The notes: a model not told the origin generated them from the sequence alone. A DNA stretch of 64,000 bases from Enterobacter hormaechei subsp. xiangfangensis (GCF_001729785.1 NZ_CP017183.1:3782001-3846000), one strand, 5' to 3'. Shown: positions 41,198-51,603, counted from the stretch's first letter. A program made the numbers and translations.

Positions 41198-42052
41198 TTA
41201 CTCTGCTTCTTTGACTTTTTTGACGTTTACGTCCATCTGCGGGTACGGGAAGCTGATGCCGTTGGCATCGAAATCACGCTTGATGCGCTCCAGCACATCC
41301 CAGTAAACGTTTTGAAGATCGCTGCTTTTGCTCCAGATGCGCACCACAAAATTAATAGATGACGCGCCCAGCTCATTCAGACGAACGGTCTGCTCGCGGT
41401 CCTTCAGAATGCGATCGTCAGAGGCAATGATGTTGGCGATCAGCGACTTCACCTGATCGATATCGGAGTCGTACGCCACGCTGATGATCAGCTCGTTACG
41501 ACGCACCGGCTCGCGGGAGAAGTTAATGATATTGCCCGCAATGATTTTCCCGTTCGGGACTACCACAATGCGACCATCCACGGTACGCAGGGTCGTGGAG
41601 AAAATCTGAACCTGCAACACGGTACCGGCAATACCGCCCAGATCCACATACTCACCGGAACGGAACGGACGGAAGGTCACCAGCAATACGCCCGCCGCCA
41701 GGTTAGACAGCGAACCCTGCAATGCCAGACCAATGGCCAGACCGGCAGCACCGAGCACAGCGATGACGGATGCCGTCTGCACGCCGACACGCCCCAGCGC
41801 CGCAATCAGCGTAAAGGCGATAATGCCGTAACGGACCAGCGCGGAGAGGAAATCGGCGACTGTGGCATCAATGTGTCGTGCGACCATCACCCGGTTGACA
41901 GCGTTCGAAACGATACGCGCCACGATCATCCCGACAATGATGATGGCAATAGCGGCAACAATATTCACGGCGTAGCTCAGCAGTAGCGCCTGGTTGCGCA
42001 CCAGCCAGTTACCCGCGTTATTGATGCTGTCTACAACATCAAGTTGTTCCAT
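41198..42052 (-). CDS. mscS: Small-conductance mechanosensitive channel MscS
   Basis: 284 residues. Three N-terminal helices; the pore helix TM3 carries the Ala/Gly pattern [22 protein letters not shown]; then a cytoplasmic cage domain ([31 protein letters not shown]). It opens under membrane tension to release solutes on hypo-osmotic shock. It follows fbaA in conserved order. Confidence 0.96.
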   Translation of the reverse strand: MEQLDVVDSINNAGNWLVRNQALLLSYAVNIVAAIAIIIVGMIVARIVSNAVNRVMVARHIDATVADFLSALVRYGIIAFTLIAALGRVGVQTASVIAVLGAAGLAIGLALQGSLSNLAAGVLLVTFRPFRSGEYVDLGGIAGTVLQVQIFSTTLRTVDGRIVVVPNGKIIAGNIINFSREPVRRNELIISVAYDSDIDQVKSLIANIIASDDRILKDREQTVRLNELGASSINFVVRIWSKSSDLQNVYWDVLERIKRDFDANGISFPYPQMDVNVKKVKEAE

Positions 42053-42189
42053 TTATTCTTCCTTTTGTTAAACCAAAACACAAAATCCATCCCCCATGGA
42101 GACAGGCAGGTCAGTAAAGGGTAAACAAAAAGCACCGGCTTTGCCAAACAGATCACAAAATCAGGTATTGCAGGATATTGAAAAAGCAT

Positions 42190-42217
42190 AAAAAAAGGCC
42201 CGCATATGCGGACCTTC
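42190..42217 (-). terminator. Terminator of fbaA
   Basis: On the minus strand AAGGTCCGCATATGCGGGCCTT followed by T7: a near-perfect palindrome with a T-run, 22 bases past the fbaA stop. Confidence 0.88.
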
Positions 42218-42239
42218 TTGACGCTATGAACAGCTCAAA

Positions 42240-43319
42240 TTACAGAACGTCAACCGCGTTCAGTTCTTTGAATGCCTGCTCCAGACGAGTAATCATAGAA
42301 GTCTGGGCAGCGCGCAGCCATACGCGTGGATCGTAGTATTTCTTGTTCGGCTGGTCTTCGCCTTTCGGGTTGCCCAGCTGACCTTGCAGGTAAGCTTCGT
42401 TGGTTTTGTAGTATTGCAGGATACCGTCCCAGGTTGCCCATTGGGTGTCGGTATCGATATTCATTTTCACTACGCCGTAGCTTACGGAATCTTTGATTTC
42501 CTGAGCAGAAGAACCGGAACCGCCGTGGAAGACGAAGTTCAGGCTGTTGTGCGGCAGGTTGTGTTTTTTGGACACGTATTCCTGAGAATCACGCAGGATG
42601 GTCGGGGTCAGAACCACGTTACCTGGTTTGTATACGCCGTGTACGTTACCGAAGGACGCTGCGATAGTGAAGCGTGGGCTGATTTTGCTCAGCTCGGTGT
42701 AAGCGTAATCAACGTCTTCTGGCTGAGTGTACAGTGCAGAAGCGTCCATGTGGCTGTTGTCCACACCGTCTTCTTCACCGCCGGTGCAACCCAGTTCGAT
42801 TTCCAGGGTCATGCCCATTTTGGACATACGCGCCAGGTACTTAGAGCAGATCTCGATGTTTTCTTCCAGAGACTCTTCGGACAGGTCGATCATGTGAGAA
42901 GAGAACAGTGGCTTACCGGTTGCTGCGAAGTGTTTTTCACCTGCGTCCAGCAGACCGTCGATCCATGGCAGCAGTTTTTTCGCGCAGTGGTCAGTGTGCA
43001 GGATAACCGGAACACCGTAGTGCTCAGCCATCTGGTGAACGTGATATGCGCCAGAGATAGCGCCCAGGATTGCAGCACCCTGAGGAATGTCAGTTTTCAC
43101 GCCTTTACCTGCGATGAACGCAGCGCCGCCGTTAGAGAACTGAACGATAACTGGAGCTTTAACTTTAGCAGCAGTTTCCAGTACGGCGTTGATGGAGTCG
43201 GTACCCACGCAGTTAACTGCTGGCAGAGCGAAGTTGTTTTCTTTAGCTACCTGGAACACTTTCTGTACGTCATCACCAGTGATAACGCCAGGTTTTACGA
43301 AATCAAAAATTTTAGACAT
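42240..43319 (-). CDS. fbaA: Fructose-bisphosphate aldolase, class II
   Basis: 359 residues. Zinc and active-site regions: HTDHCAKKLLPW, ELGCTGGEEDGVDN, NVHGVYKPGNV and FHGGSGSSAQEI. Splits fructose-1,6-bisphosphate. Last gene of the epd-pgk-fbaA group; followed by a strong terminator. Confidence 0.97.
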   Translation of the reverse strand: MSKIFDFVKPGVITGDDVQKVFQVAKENNFALPAVNCVGTDSINAVLETAAKVKAPVIVQFSNGGAAFIAGKGVKTDIPQGAAILGAISGAYHVHQMAEHYGVPVILHTDHCAKKLLPWIDGLLDAGEKHFAATGKPLFSSHMIDLSEESLEENIEICSKYLARMSKMGMTLEIELGCTGGEEDGVDNSHMDASALYTQPEDVDYAYTELSKISPRFTIAASFGNVHGVYKPGNVVLTPTILRDSQEYVSKKHNLPHNSLNFVFHGGSGSSAQEIKDSVSYGVVKMNIDTDTQWATWDGILQYYKTNEAYLQGQLGNPKGEDQPNKKYYDPRVWLRAAQTSMITRLEQAFKELNAVDVL

Positions 43320-43411
43320 GTTGCTTAGTCCTGTATCTTCGGCCGTTAGAAATGGTGCGAGCTCTGATAAGCGCGCTGAAAATTGGGCAGGTTTCCCTGC
43401 CCCTGAATGGC

Positions 43412-44575
43412 TTACTTCTTAGCGCGCTCTTCGAGCATTGCTACTGCTGGCAGAACTTTGCCTTCCACGAATTCGAGGAATGCGCCGCCACCAGTGGAGA
43501 TGTAGGAGATCTTGTCAGCGATACCGAACAGGTCGATTGCTGCCAGGGTGTCACCACCGCCTGCGATAGAGAACGCTTCGCTGTCTGCGATTGCGTTAGC
43601 CACGATCTCAGTCCCTTTGCGGAAGTTCGGGAATTCGAACACGCCGACAGGACCGTTCCACAGGATAGTTTTTGCGTTTTTCAGGATTTCAGCCAGTTTC
43701 TGTGCAGAAACGTCGCCCAGGTCCAGAATCTGCTCTTCATCTTTGATGTCGTTAACAGATTTCAGGGTTGCGGTAGCAGTTTCAGAGAACTCGGTTGCCA
43801 CGCGAACGTCAGTTGGAACCGGGATATCACAGGTACCCAGCAGACGTTTGGCTTCGTCAACCAGATCCGCTTCGTACAGGGATTTACCCACGTTGTGGCC
43901 TTGCGCAGCAACGAAGGTGTTCGCGATACCACCGCCAACGATCAGCTGGTCAGCGATTTTGGACAGAGAATCCAGTACGGTCAGTTTGGTAGAAACTTTA
44001 GAACCACCAACGATAGCGACCATTGGACGAGCAGGTTCTTTCAGTGCTTTACCCAGCGCTTCCAGTTCGTCAGCCAGCAGCGGACCTGCACAGGCGACGT
44101 CTGCGAATTTACCGATACCGTGGGTAGATGCCTGCGCACGGTGAGCCGTACCGAATGCATCCATCACGAATACGTCGCACAGCGCAGCGTATTTTTTGGA
44201 CAGGGTTTCGTCGTCTTTCTTTTCGCCTTTGTTGAAGCGAACGTTTTCCAGAACAACCAGCTCACCTTCGGCAACTTCCACGCCGTCCAGGTAATCTTTC
44301 ACCAGGCGAACCGGGCTGGACAGTTTGTCTTTCAGGTAATTAACAACCGGCAGCAGAGAGAACTCTTCGTTGTACTCGCCTTCAGTTGGACGGCCCAGGT
44401 GGGAGGTGACCATCACTTTAGCGCCCTGCTTCAGAGCCAGTTCAATGGTTGGCAGAGATGCACGGATACGCGCGTCGCTGGTCACTTTGCCATCTTTAAC
44501 CGGTACGTTCAGATCGGCACGGATGAAAACGCGTTTACCTGCCAGATCCAGATCGGTCATCTTAATTACAGACAT
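43412..44575 (-). CDS. pgk: Phosphoglycerate kinase
   Basis: 387 residues. [19 protein letters not shown] at the N-terminus, SHLGRPTEG, and the nucleotide-binding GGGDTLAAI near the C-terminus. ATP-forming step of glycolysis. It lies between epd (49-base gap) and fbaA. Confidence 0.97.
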   Translation of the reverse strand: MSVIKMTDLDLAGKRVFIRADLNVPVKDGKVTSDARIRASLPTIELALKQGAKVMVTSHLGRPTEGEYNEEFSLLPVVNYLKDKLSSPVRLVKDYLDGVEVAEGELVVLENVRFNKGEKKDDETLSKKYAALCDVFVMDAFGTAHRAQASTHGIGKFADVACAGPLLADELEALGKALKEPARPMVAIVGGSKVSTKLTVLDSLSKIADQLIVGGGIANTFVAAQGHNVGKSLYEADLVDEAKRLLGTCDIPVPTDVRVATEFSETATATLKSVNDIKDEEQILDLGDVSAQKLAEILKNAKTILWNGPVGVFEFPNFRKGTEIVANAIADSEAFSIAGGGDTLAAIDLFGIADKISYISTGGGAFLEFVEGKVLPAVAMLEERAKK

Positions 44576-44624
44576 GGTGAATCCTCTCGTTGATTCTTAA
44601 AGTTTTGCAAGCGCAAGGTGCGCT

Positions 44625-45644
44625 CTACCTGAAACCTTTCGCGGCCATGGCTAACGTGGTGTCGAGCATTCGGTTAGCAAAGCCCCATTCGTTATCACAC
44701 CAGACCAGCGTCTTGATGAGGTGCGCACCACTGACTCGCGTCTGCGTGCCATCCACGATGGCGCTATGCGGGTCGTGGTTAAAATCTACTGAGACCAACG
44801 GTAATTCCGTATAGTCAACTATACCATGAAATGCTCCCTGTGCCGCTTTTTGCAGCAACAGGTTGACTTCACAGGCTTTTACCGGTTTTTTCACCGTCAC
44901 GCTAAGATCGATTGCGGTGACGTTTATCGTCGGAACGCGCACGGCAATCGCTTCAAAACGGTCGTTAAACTGCGGGAAAATACGGGTGATCCCGGCAGCC
45001 AGTTTCGTATCCACCGGAATGATTGACTGGCTCGCCGCGCGAGTGCGTCGTAAATCCGGATGGTAGGCGTCGATTACCTGCTGATCGTGCATGGCGGAGT
45101 GAATCGTGGTCACGGTGCCGGATTCAATGCCATAAGCATCGTCTAACAGTTTAATGACCGGAATAATGCAGTTGGTGGTGCAGGAGGCGTTGGAGACAAT
45201 GCGGTGTTCAGCGTGCAGCTCGTGCTGGTTAACACCAAACACGACGGTGGCGTCGAGGTCGTTACTGCCGGGATGGGAGAACAGCACTTTTTTCGCGCCA
45301 GCATTCAGATGCGCTTCGCCATGTTCACGGTTACCGTACACGCCGGTACAGTCCAGCACCACATCCACACCCAGTTCGCGCCAGGGCAGCCCTTCAATAC
45401 TGTTCTCATGCAGCACGCGGATGGCATCGTCACCGACGAACAGCTGTTCCCTTTCCTGGCGAACATCCCAGGCAAAGCGACCGTGGCTGGTGTCATATTT
45501 CAACAAATGTGCCATGCCCGCAGCATCCGCCAGTTCATTGATTGCCACCACGGTGATTTCCGCACGACGCCCGGATTCATATAAAGCACGAACCACGTTG
45601 CGCCCGATGCGACCGAAGCCATTAATCGCTACGCGTACGGTCAT
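44625..45644 (-). CDS. epd: D-erythrose-4-phosphate dehydrogenase
   Basis: 339 residues, GAPDH-like: [13 protein letters not shown] at the N-terminus and the catalytic cysteine in [13 protein letters not shown]. Makes 4-phosphoerythronate for pyridoxal phosphate synthesis. Assigned to epd over gapA by its place before pgk-fbaA and sequence match to E. coli Epd. The 293 bases upstream (to yggC) hold no convincing gene and probably its promoter. Confidence 0.95.
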   Translation of the reverse strand: MTVRVAINGFGRIGRNVVRALYESGRRAEITVVAINELADAAGMAHLLKYDTSHGRFAWDVRQEREQLFVGDDAIRVLHENSIEGLPWRELGVDVVLDCTGVYGNREHGEAHLNAGAKKVLFSHPGSNDLDATVVFGVNQHELHAEHRIVSNASCTTNCIIPVIKLLDDAYGIESGTVTTIHSAMHDQQVIDAYHPDLRRTRAASQSIIPVDTKLAAGITRIFPQFNDRFEAIAVRVPTINVTAIDLSVTVKKPVKACEVNLLLQKAAQGAFHGIVDYTELPLVSVDFNHDPHSAIVDGTQTRVSGAHLIKTLVWCDNEWGFANRMLDTTLAMAAKGFR

Positions 45645-45937
45645 AGATCTCCTGCAAAGCTATCCCTGAGTTTGAGGTGGCTGAAAGAGTAATCCAGCGA
45701 CGCCCGAAGGGGAATCCTTGCTGTCACAAACTGCGATTGATTGGTCAATTGTCGAACATTTAATCGACTGAAACGCTTCAGCAAGAATAAGCGAATCGGG
45801 GAATAAAAGGAATCTCTGTCCAGATTAAGAGCGATTTTATCTGATCTCCATCACATTTTTCCGGAATAATCCCTTTCCATCCCGCCACGTAAAAACGCGG
45901 CGGGTCGACCGGTGTCCCCACTGAAAGCTGCGGAGGC

Positions 45938-46648
45938 TCAGACGAGTCGGTATTCGCCATTTGCCGACATCATCAGTTCCACCTTGGCAGGACGGCTGTG
46001 ACGCAAAACACGCTCCACGTTTGGCCCGTCGGTGCGCGCATAAAACGCGTCGGCGTCGGCCTGAGAGAGTCCGCCGGCCAGCTTACGTCCCACCAGGCGC
46101 GTACGTAACGCTTCGGCGGGGGCGCGAATAAACAATGAAAAATCGCAGTATTCCATCAGCGTTCGCCATCGTTCGTCATCAAGCAGCAGCCAGTTACCCT
46201 CAACAATCACGACAGGGGCCGTTACCACGATTGCCTCTTCGACAGGATCGTGCGTTTGTCGGTCATACTGCGGCCAGGTACTGTCGCCCTCTTTTATCTG
46301 CCGCAGATGTTGCGCCAGCCTGTCGACATCAAAGGTTTCCGGGGCGCCTTTGTACGCGCGCAGGTTATGCGCTTCCAGCCAGACGTTGTAGTGATGAAAT
46401 CCATCCATCGGCAACGTCTGGATCGGCGGCATCCCCTCCATCTGACGAGAGAGGAATTCCCAGAAGGCGGTCAGCGTGGATTTGCCCGTCCCGGGCGGCG
46501 CGCTGAGAAAAACAATCGTACGTCTGCTGGCGCTGGCGAAATGCCGTTTCGCCAGTTGCCGCAGCAAAGGCTTATGAACATTTTCAATTTCGTCGTCAGG
46601 ATAATGTGCTTCTACATGTAGCCCGTTAACCGTTAGCCCAATTTTCAC
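45938..46648 (-). CDS. yggC: YggC, uridine-kinase/phosphoribulokinase-like P-loop kinase
   Basis: 236 residues with a Walker A loop APPGTGKST at about 50-58, the substrate region LPMDGFHHYNVWL and the Walker B-like VIVEGNWLLLDD. This is the P-loop kinase family that phosphorylates small molecules such as uridine, pantothenate or sugars; E. coli YggC has no proven substrate. Its start overlaps the yggD stop by four bases. Last gene of the cmtB-yggC operon, so a sugar or sugar phosphate is the likely substrate (inference). Confidence 0.88.
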   Translation of the reverse strand: MKIGLTVNGLHVEAHYPDDEIENVHKPLLRQLAKRHFASASRRTIVFLSAPPGTGKSTLTAFWEFLSRQMEGMPPIQTLPMDGFHHYNVWLEAHNLRAYKGAPETFDVDRLAQHLRQIKEGDSTWPQYDRQTHDPVEEAIVVTAPVVIVEGNWLLLDDERWRTLMEYCDFSLFIRAPAEALRTRLVGRKLAGGLSQADADAFYARTDGPNVERVLRHSRPAKVELMMSANGEYRLV

Positions 46649-47154
46649 GGCGTAAGTTCCTTTAAAATTGTCGTTACCGCCAGGGTGAGCGCCGTCTTGA
46701 TCATTGCGGTAAAGCGCACCTCAGACCATGCGGCAAAGTCAGCAAATTTCATCGACTCCAGCGCGCTGAATAACGTCGCGTTACGGGTGATGCAATTAAC
46801 GTTGCTGATAAAATCCCAGGTGATGTCATCGGCAAAGCCAGGGAGGGTATCCTGCTCTTTCAGATACTGATAAAACTGTGAAAAATGCGTAATGTCGGCG
46901 TAGAGCCATTTTTCCATTTTCCCCAGCGCATAGATCAGGCGTAACGCCACGTCGATGTCATCAAGCGGCCCACTCCGGGCGAGTAACGGCTTCACTGCAT
47001 ATTCCACGATCTCTTCATCGTTATCGACAAACAGCGACGGCAGAAAACATTTAATGCCCTGGAGCAAAAAAGACTGTGCCGTCGTCATGAATGCGAGGAG
47101 GTTATTCTGAGCATCCAGTTGCTCAAGCACGTCGTCTTCTGTCAGCGTCGTCAT
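46645..47154 (-). CDS. yggD: YggD, MtlR-like putative regulator
   Basis: 169 residues, all-helical, of the MtlR (mannitol operon repressor) family as known for E. coli YggD (ESMKFADFAAWSEVRF, DDIDVALRLIYALGKM). No DNA-binding motif is visible, in line with MtlR, whose mode of action does not involve a classical helix-turn-helix. Likely regulates the surrounding hexitol operon. Confidence 0.85.
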   Translation of the reverse strand: MTTLTEDDVLEQLDAQNNLLAFMTTAQSFLLQGIKCFLPSLFVDNDEEIVEYAVKPLLARSGPLDDIDVALRLIYALGKMEKWLYADITHFSQFYQYLKEQDTLPGFADDITWDFISNVNCITRNATLFSALESMKFADFAAWSEVRFTAMIKTALTLAVTTILKELTP

Positions 47155-47169
47155 TTGTATCTCGATAAA

Positions 47170-48141
47170 TCACTGTGAATGCAGAGAGTCTATTATATTA
47201 CACGTTCGATCTGCGCCGCCGATCAATAAAGTTTGCGTGCGCACACCCTCCGCAACCTGTTGAATACCTTTAACCAGTTCGCCACCCGTCACGCCCGTCG
47301 CGCTGAACAGGATGTCATTGCCCTTTACCAGTTCGCTAAGGGTATAGATACGATTGACTTCCACCTTCATCTCCGCACAGCGACGGTGCTCCTGCACGGC
47401 GACCCGACGGTTCTCAGGACTCTCCCCTTTCGCTTCACAAAAATCGATCAGCTCCGCCTGCATTTCGCCACCCAGCGCTTTCACCGCGCAGGCAGAGATC
47501 ACCCCTTCCGGCGCGCCGCCTGTGGTGTACATCAGATCATAGGGATTATCCTGTAAGCAGGTCAGAACGCTGGCGGCGACGTCGCCATCGGGCAGCGCGA
47601 ACACTTTCACGCCCAGCTGCCTTGCCTCGGCAATTACATTTTGCAGGCGCGGTTTGTCCAGCGTTACCATCCGCAGATGGTCCAGCGGCTTGCCCAGCGC
47701 CCGGGCAACGTTGCGAAGGTTTTCTGCCAGCGGGAGAGCGAGGCTGATTGCCCCGGTTGCCGCTGCGTTAACCACCAGTTTTTTCATGTACATATCAGGG
47801 GCATGAAACAGGCTGCCCTCAGGCGCAAACGCCATCACTGCCAGCGCATTGCTTTGTCCCATCGCCACCATGCGGGTCCCCTCAATGGGATCGACGGCAA
47901 TATCCACCGCCAGGCCGACGCCGCTTCCGACCTCCTCGCCAATCCACAGCATTGGCGCATGGTCGATCTCACCTTCGCCGATGACGATACGCCCGCGAAT
48001 CGCTATCGCGTTTAGCGCCTCGCGCATGGCGGTTACCGCCAGCCCGTCGATTCGGTTTTTATCGCCGCACCCGGTTTGCGGCCAGGCGGCCAGCGCCGCC
48101 TGTTCCGTGACGCGAAAGAGCGGCCATGCCAGAGACATCAT
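47170..48141 (-). CDS. yggF: YggF, class II fructose-1,6-bisphosphatase (GlpX-like)
   Basis: 323 residues. GlpX-type motifs: IRGRIVIGEGEIDHAPM, VDPIEGTRMVAMGQ (metal/phosphate site), FALPDGDVAASVLTCL and GGAPEGVISACAV. E. coli YggF dephosphorylates fructose-1,6-bisphosphate in vitro. Its start ATG overlaps the yggP stop by four bases, so it is translated with the dehydrogenase. In this operon it may act on a bisphosphate from hexitol breakdown. Confidence 0.92.
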   Translation of the reverse strand: MMSLAWPLFRVTEQAALAAWPQTGCGDKNRIDGLAVTAMREALNAIAIRGRIVIGEGEIDHAPMLWIGEEVGSGVGLAVDIAVDPIEGTRMVAMGQSNALAVMAFAPEGSLFHAPDMYMKKLVVNAAATGAISLALPLAENLRNVARALGKPLDHLRMVTLDKPRLQNVIAEARQLGVKVFALPDGDVAASVLTCLQDNPYDLMYTTGGAPEGVISACAVKALGGEMQAELIDFCEAKGESPENRRVAVQEHRRCAEMKVEVNRIYTLSELVKGNDILFSATGVTGGELVKGIQQVAEGVRTQTLLIGGADRTCNIIDSLHSQ

Positions 48142-49415
48142 GCGGCCGCCTCCCCAATATCCACCCCAAACTTCGCCAGCAGATAGCGCTCTGCTTTTTC
48201 ATTCCAGATGCCGTGAGTCTCTTCCACAAGCCTTGCCAGCTCCCGGAAAAGCGGATCGGTTTTACCCTTTTCGGCAAAATCGGCAATGGCCGTTAACGGC
48301 ATGGTGACACCGTTGTAGATAAGCTTCTTGCCCCCAGGAATGTCCGGCAGATTGAGTACCGTATGCGGCACCGCATCCAGACCGCCGATGTGAGTCACCA
48401 TAAACGACGGCTGGAGCTGGCCTGTCGCACTCAGCGCAATCGCCTCTTTCATGTCCTCCGTCGAGCCGCCGGAGGTGCCCACCACGTGGGTACTGTTGTA
48501 ATGGACGTTGTAAAAATTAAACGGCACCTTGAAATTGCTGTCCGTTGGTCCGGCGAAGAAATTCAGGCACCCGTCCTCGGCGAGAAGATCGTCTGCCAGT
48601 TCAATGACCGCCGGAACCGCGGCATAGACAAACACGTCGTCAAAGCCTGCATTGTCAGTTAATGCGCGTAACGTAGCGGCAGGGTTCTCCAGTTCGGAGG
48701 TATTAACATAGATAAGCTCAATGCCCTTTTGTGCCGCCAGCTCAACCGGCAGGAGTTTTTCCGCCTGCGCAAGGCGTGCCTCATCGATATCCACCACCAC
48801 AACGCGCGACGGCTGAATCCCGCCGTTAATCGCATAATCAATAGCGCCAATTCCCATCGGCCCGGCGCAGGCCAGAAGCGCAATATTACCTCCCGGTTTC
48901 ACGCCCATCCGGTGCTCATAGACATATTGTGTCGTATGATAATTGGCGTTATACGCGCCGATAATGCAGCACATGGGTTCCGCCAGCGAAGCCGCCGCAA
49001 AATAGGAGCCGTGATAAGGTAAAACGCAGCCCAGATTAATTGCGACTTCTGGAATAATCATATACGTCGCATTGCCGCCAAAATATTCATAGCTGTAGCC
49101 AGCAGAATAAGCGCTCGGCAATCCCATTGCCGGTTGTAAAACAAAGCGCTGACCTTTTTTAAATTTCCCGGTAAGGTTTTTTCCGACCTCAACAATCACC
49201 CCGGCACATTCATGTCCGGTTATGACCGGATGATTTTCCAGATCGTCCGGCACACGTTTATGTTCACTACCTAATTTCGCCGCCTTCCAGGTTGATAAAC
49301 AAACGCTGTCGGAAATTACGCTCACCAGCAGTTCATTGTCGCTTATTTCGGGCAGTTCGAATTCGCGGATACGAACATCCTGCTTGCCATAAATGGCAGC
49401 CACTTTCGTTTTCAT
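48138..49415 (-). CDS. yggP: YggP, zinc-type medium-chain dehydrogenase, likely acts on a sugar alcohol phosphate
   Basis: 425 residues and intact. MDR features: GHECAGVIVEVGKNLTGKFKKGQRFV near residues 68-95, and a Rossmann segment ALLACAGPMGIGAIDYAI from about 185; long for the family. The PTS next to it suggests oxidation of an imported hexitol phosphate to a ketose phosphate. In E. coli K-12 yggP is, as I recall, annotated as disrupted or uncharacterised, so this copy may be the functional form. Substrate unknown. Confidence 0.85.
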   Translation of the reverse strand: MKTKVAAIYGKQDVRIREFELPEISDNELLVSVISDSVCLSTWKAAKLGSEHKRVPDDLENHPVITGHECAGVIVEVGKNLTGKFKKGQRFVLQPAMGLPSAYSAGYSYEYFGGNATYMIIPEVAINLGCVLPYHGSYFAAASLAEPMCCIIGAYNANYHTTQYVYEHRMGVKPGGNIALLACAGPMGIGAIDYAINGGIQPSRVVVVDIDEARLAQAEKLLPVELAAQKGIELIYVNTSELENPAATLRALTDNAGFDDVFVYAAVPAVIELADDLLAEDGCLNFFAGPTDSNFKVPFNFYNVHYNSTHVVGTSGGSTEDMKEAIALSATGQLQPSFMVTHIGGLDAVPHTVLNLPDIPGGKKLIYNGVTMPLTAIADFAEKGKTDPLFRELARLVEETHGIWNEKAERYLLAKFGVDIGEAAA

Positions 49416-49438
49416 AATGACTCCAGGAACCAGATAGA

Positions 49439-50818
49439 TTAATTCGCCGTTAGATGCTTAAATAACTCGTCAAGCTTAGGATCGCCGAGATAGTTTTTTA
49501 TCAACACTAACGGTTTGTCACTGACCCGTTTAGCGCGCCCCTCCAGGCTGGCATGGGTAACAATAATGTCCGCGTCGTCAGGCACATTTTCGATGGCATA
49601 ATGTTTTACTTCGATGTTTTGTCCGGCTTTTTCCAGACGCTTCCGGAATGTCGTCGCGCCCATAGCGCTGGAGCCCATTCCGGCATCGCAGACAAAAGCG
49701 ATATGCTTAACATCCTGGTAAGTAAACTTGCCTTCCTGCTTCATGGCTTTTACGGCGTTGGCAGAATCATTGAAAGTATCTTCCGTTTCAGCTTCGTTAT
49801 TTTTATCCATCTTCAGGATAAAAGAGGCGACCGCAAAGGTGACCAGCGTGCCTGTCGTTACGCCAGCAATCGTGGCGAGGAATGCGCCTTTAGGCGTTAA
49901 CGCGAGGTAGGCGAAAATCGAACCCGGACTTGGGCCAGCCACCAGACCACCGCCTAACAGGTTAAACACCCACGTCCCGCTCATGCCGCCAGCAATCATC
50001 GCAATCAGCGTCAGCGGTTTCATCAGTACGTAAGGGAAATAGAGCTCATGAATGCCGCCCAGGAAGTGAATGATCATCGCGCCGGGGGCTGACTTCTTCG
50101 CCATTCCTTTGCCGAAAAAAGCAAAAGCCAGCAGCAGACCTAAACCCGGCCCGGGGTTGGAGGCCACCATAAAGAAGATGGATTTACCCGTCTCGGAAGC
50201 CTGCTGCATCCCCAGCGGATAATAAACACCCTGATCGATAGCGTTATTTAAAAACAGGATTTTTGCCGGTTCGTTAATCAACGACAGCAGCGGCAGGTAG
50301 CCTGCATGTACCAGTGATTCAATACACTCTTTAATAAAGTTATTGGCAATCGACACCGCAGGACCGATCACTTCAAATCCCAGCAGGCAGAGGAGCATAC
50401 CCGCAATACCCAGCGAGAAGTTGTTGATGACCATCTCAAAACCAGCGGGAATGCGTTTATCCAGCAGCCGATCGATGTGCTTAATTACCAGACCGCCGAG
50501 TGGCCCCATGATCATTGAGCCGAGGAACATAGGAATATCCGCGCCGATAATCACGCCGATAGTGCCGATCCCCCCCATCACTGCCCCACGTTTGCCGCCA
50601 ACCAGGTGTCCGCCGGTAGAGCCAATCATCACCGGCAATAAATAGGTGATCATCGGACCAACAATTTTGGCGAAATGCTCATTTGGCATCCAGCCGGTTG
50701 GAATAAATAATGCGGTAATAAATCCCCAGGCAATAAAAGCGCCAATATTCGGGATGACCATTGCAGTCAAAAAGCCCCCAAAAGCCTGGACCTTTGCACG
50801 AGCAGACTTGTGTTCCAT
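49439..50818 (-). CDS. cmtA: CmtA, mannitol-type PTS EIICB component
   Basis: 459 residues. N-terminal EIIC with many membrane helices and the GGIHE substrate motif (FLGGIHELYFPYV); C-terminal EIIB from about 370 with the phosphorylated Cys377 in VCDAGMGSSAMGA. Unlike MtlA it lacks a fused EIIA; that function is supplied by cmtB next door. Imports and phosphorylates a hexitol, by family mannitol. In E. coli the system is called cryptic. Confidence 0.93.
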   Translation of the reverse strand: MEHKSARAKVQAFGGFLTAMVIPNIGAFIAWGFITALFIPTGWMPNEHFAKIVGPMITYLLPVMIGSTGGHLVGGKRGAVMGGIGTIGVIIGADIPMFLGSMIMGPLGGLVIKHIDRLLDKRIPAGFEMVINNFSLGIAGMLLCLLGFEVIGPAVSIANNFIKECIESLVHAGYLPLLSLINEPAKILFLNNAIDQGVYYPLGMQQASETGKSIFFMVASNPGPGLGLLLAFAFFGKGMAKKSAPGAMIIHFLGGIHELYFPYVLMKPLTLIAMIAGGMSGTWVFNLLGGGLVAGPSPGSIFAYLALTPKGAFLATIAGVTTGTLVTFAVASFILKMDKNNEAETEDTFNDSANAVKAMKQEGKFTYQDVKHIAFVCDAGMGSSAMGATTFRKRLEKAGQNIEVKHYAIENVPDDADIIVTHASLEGRAKRVSDKPLVLIKNYLGDPKLDELFKHLTAN

Positions 50819-50845
50819 AATAATGTCCTGTAAAGGAGAGAATAA

Positions 50846-51289
50846 TTATGCGTGAGCGATAATATCCGCCAACTGCTTTTCTGACTTAGCGGTTAACAAC
50901 GCCGACAGCCTGTCTTCTTCACATAATAATTCGCTTAATGCCTGGATAGCGCCGATATGTGAATCCGCATCCGCCGCCGATAAACCAATGAGTAATTTTA
51001 CGGGCTCATCGTCGTCGGCAAACTGCACTTCCTGTTTAAGAAGCGTTAATGACATACCTGTTTTTAAGGCACCGCACTCCGGACGGGCATGAGGCATTGC
51101 CACACCCGGAGCGAGAATGTAATAAGGGCCATTAGTAAGCGTCGAGGTTTTAATTGCTTCAATATAATCAGCGTTAATATAATGATTTTGCAGCAAAGAC
51201 GACATGGAAAAATCAATGGCTTCCTGCCAGTCCTTTGCTGCGGATTTTATTGATATTGAGGATTCAGGGAAATAATCAATTAACCGCAT
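50846..51289 (-). CDS. cmtB: CmtB, mannitol-type PTS EIIA component
   Basis: 147 residues. The phosphorylated histidine is His67 in PGVAMPHARPE, typical of the mannitol/fructose EIIA family. It takes phosphate from HPr and passes it to the EIIB domain of CmtA. First gene of the operon, with a 314-base upstream region carrying a CRP-like site. Confidence 0.93.
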   Translation of the reverse strand: MRLIDYFPESSISIKSAAKDWQEAIDFSMSSLLQNHYINADYIEAIKTSTLTNGPYYILAPGVAMPHARPECGALKTGMSLTLLKQEVQFADDDEPVKLLIGLSAADADSHIGAIQALSELLCEEDRLSALLTAKSEKQLADIIAHA

Positions 51290-51503
51290 ATATCATCCTT
51301 ATTTTATTTTTAGGGTACAACGTATCGCTAAAAACAAAATACGCCTGCGGTAAAATGAAATCAAACGGAGACAAAATAGCGAGCGTGCCAGAGTGCATTT
51401 TAATAAAACGAATAAAAACAGATCGTTAAAAACGAAAAATTAAAAAGCAAGTCTATATATGTGATACCCATTGCAAATTAAACATATTATGACTTTGCGT
51501 ATT

Positions 51504-51519
51504 TGTGATAGGAATCACC
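51504..51519. promoter_or_regulatory. Predicted CRP site upstream of the cmt-ygg operon
   Basis: TGTGA-TAGGAA-TCACC, one base from the perfect TGTGA-N6-TCACA palindrome. It lies about 215 bases before cmtB in an AT-rich gene-free stretch (51290-51603) between cmtB and the tktA terminator. Its place suits catabolite control of the cmt operon and not tktA, which reads away from it. Confidence 0.65.
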
Positions 51520-51557
51520 AATTATATGTTGTTAACACCAAAAAAAATACCTCCAAA

Positions 51558-51590
51558 ATAAAAACGGGCCGCCTGAGCGACCCGTTTTGC
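51558..51590 (-). terminator. Terminator of tktA
   Basis: AAAACGGG and CCCGTTTT around a GC-rich loop, with a T-rich run (TTTTATTTT) on the minus strand, 14 bases past the tktA stop. Confidence 0.85.
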
Positions 51591-51603
51591 ATCACTGGGA
51601 GAG

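Noticed and set aside
45778..45960. 60-codon minus-strand frame overlapping the end of yggC
   Set aside because: Overlaps yggC out of frame, no ribosome site of note, no recognisable features.
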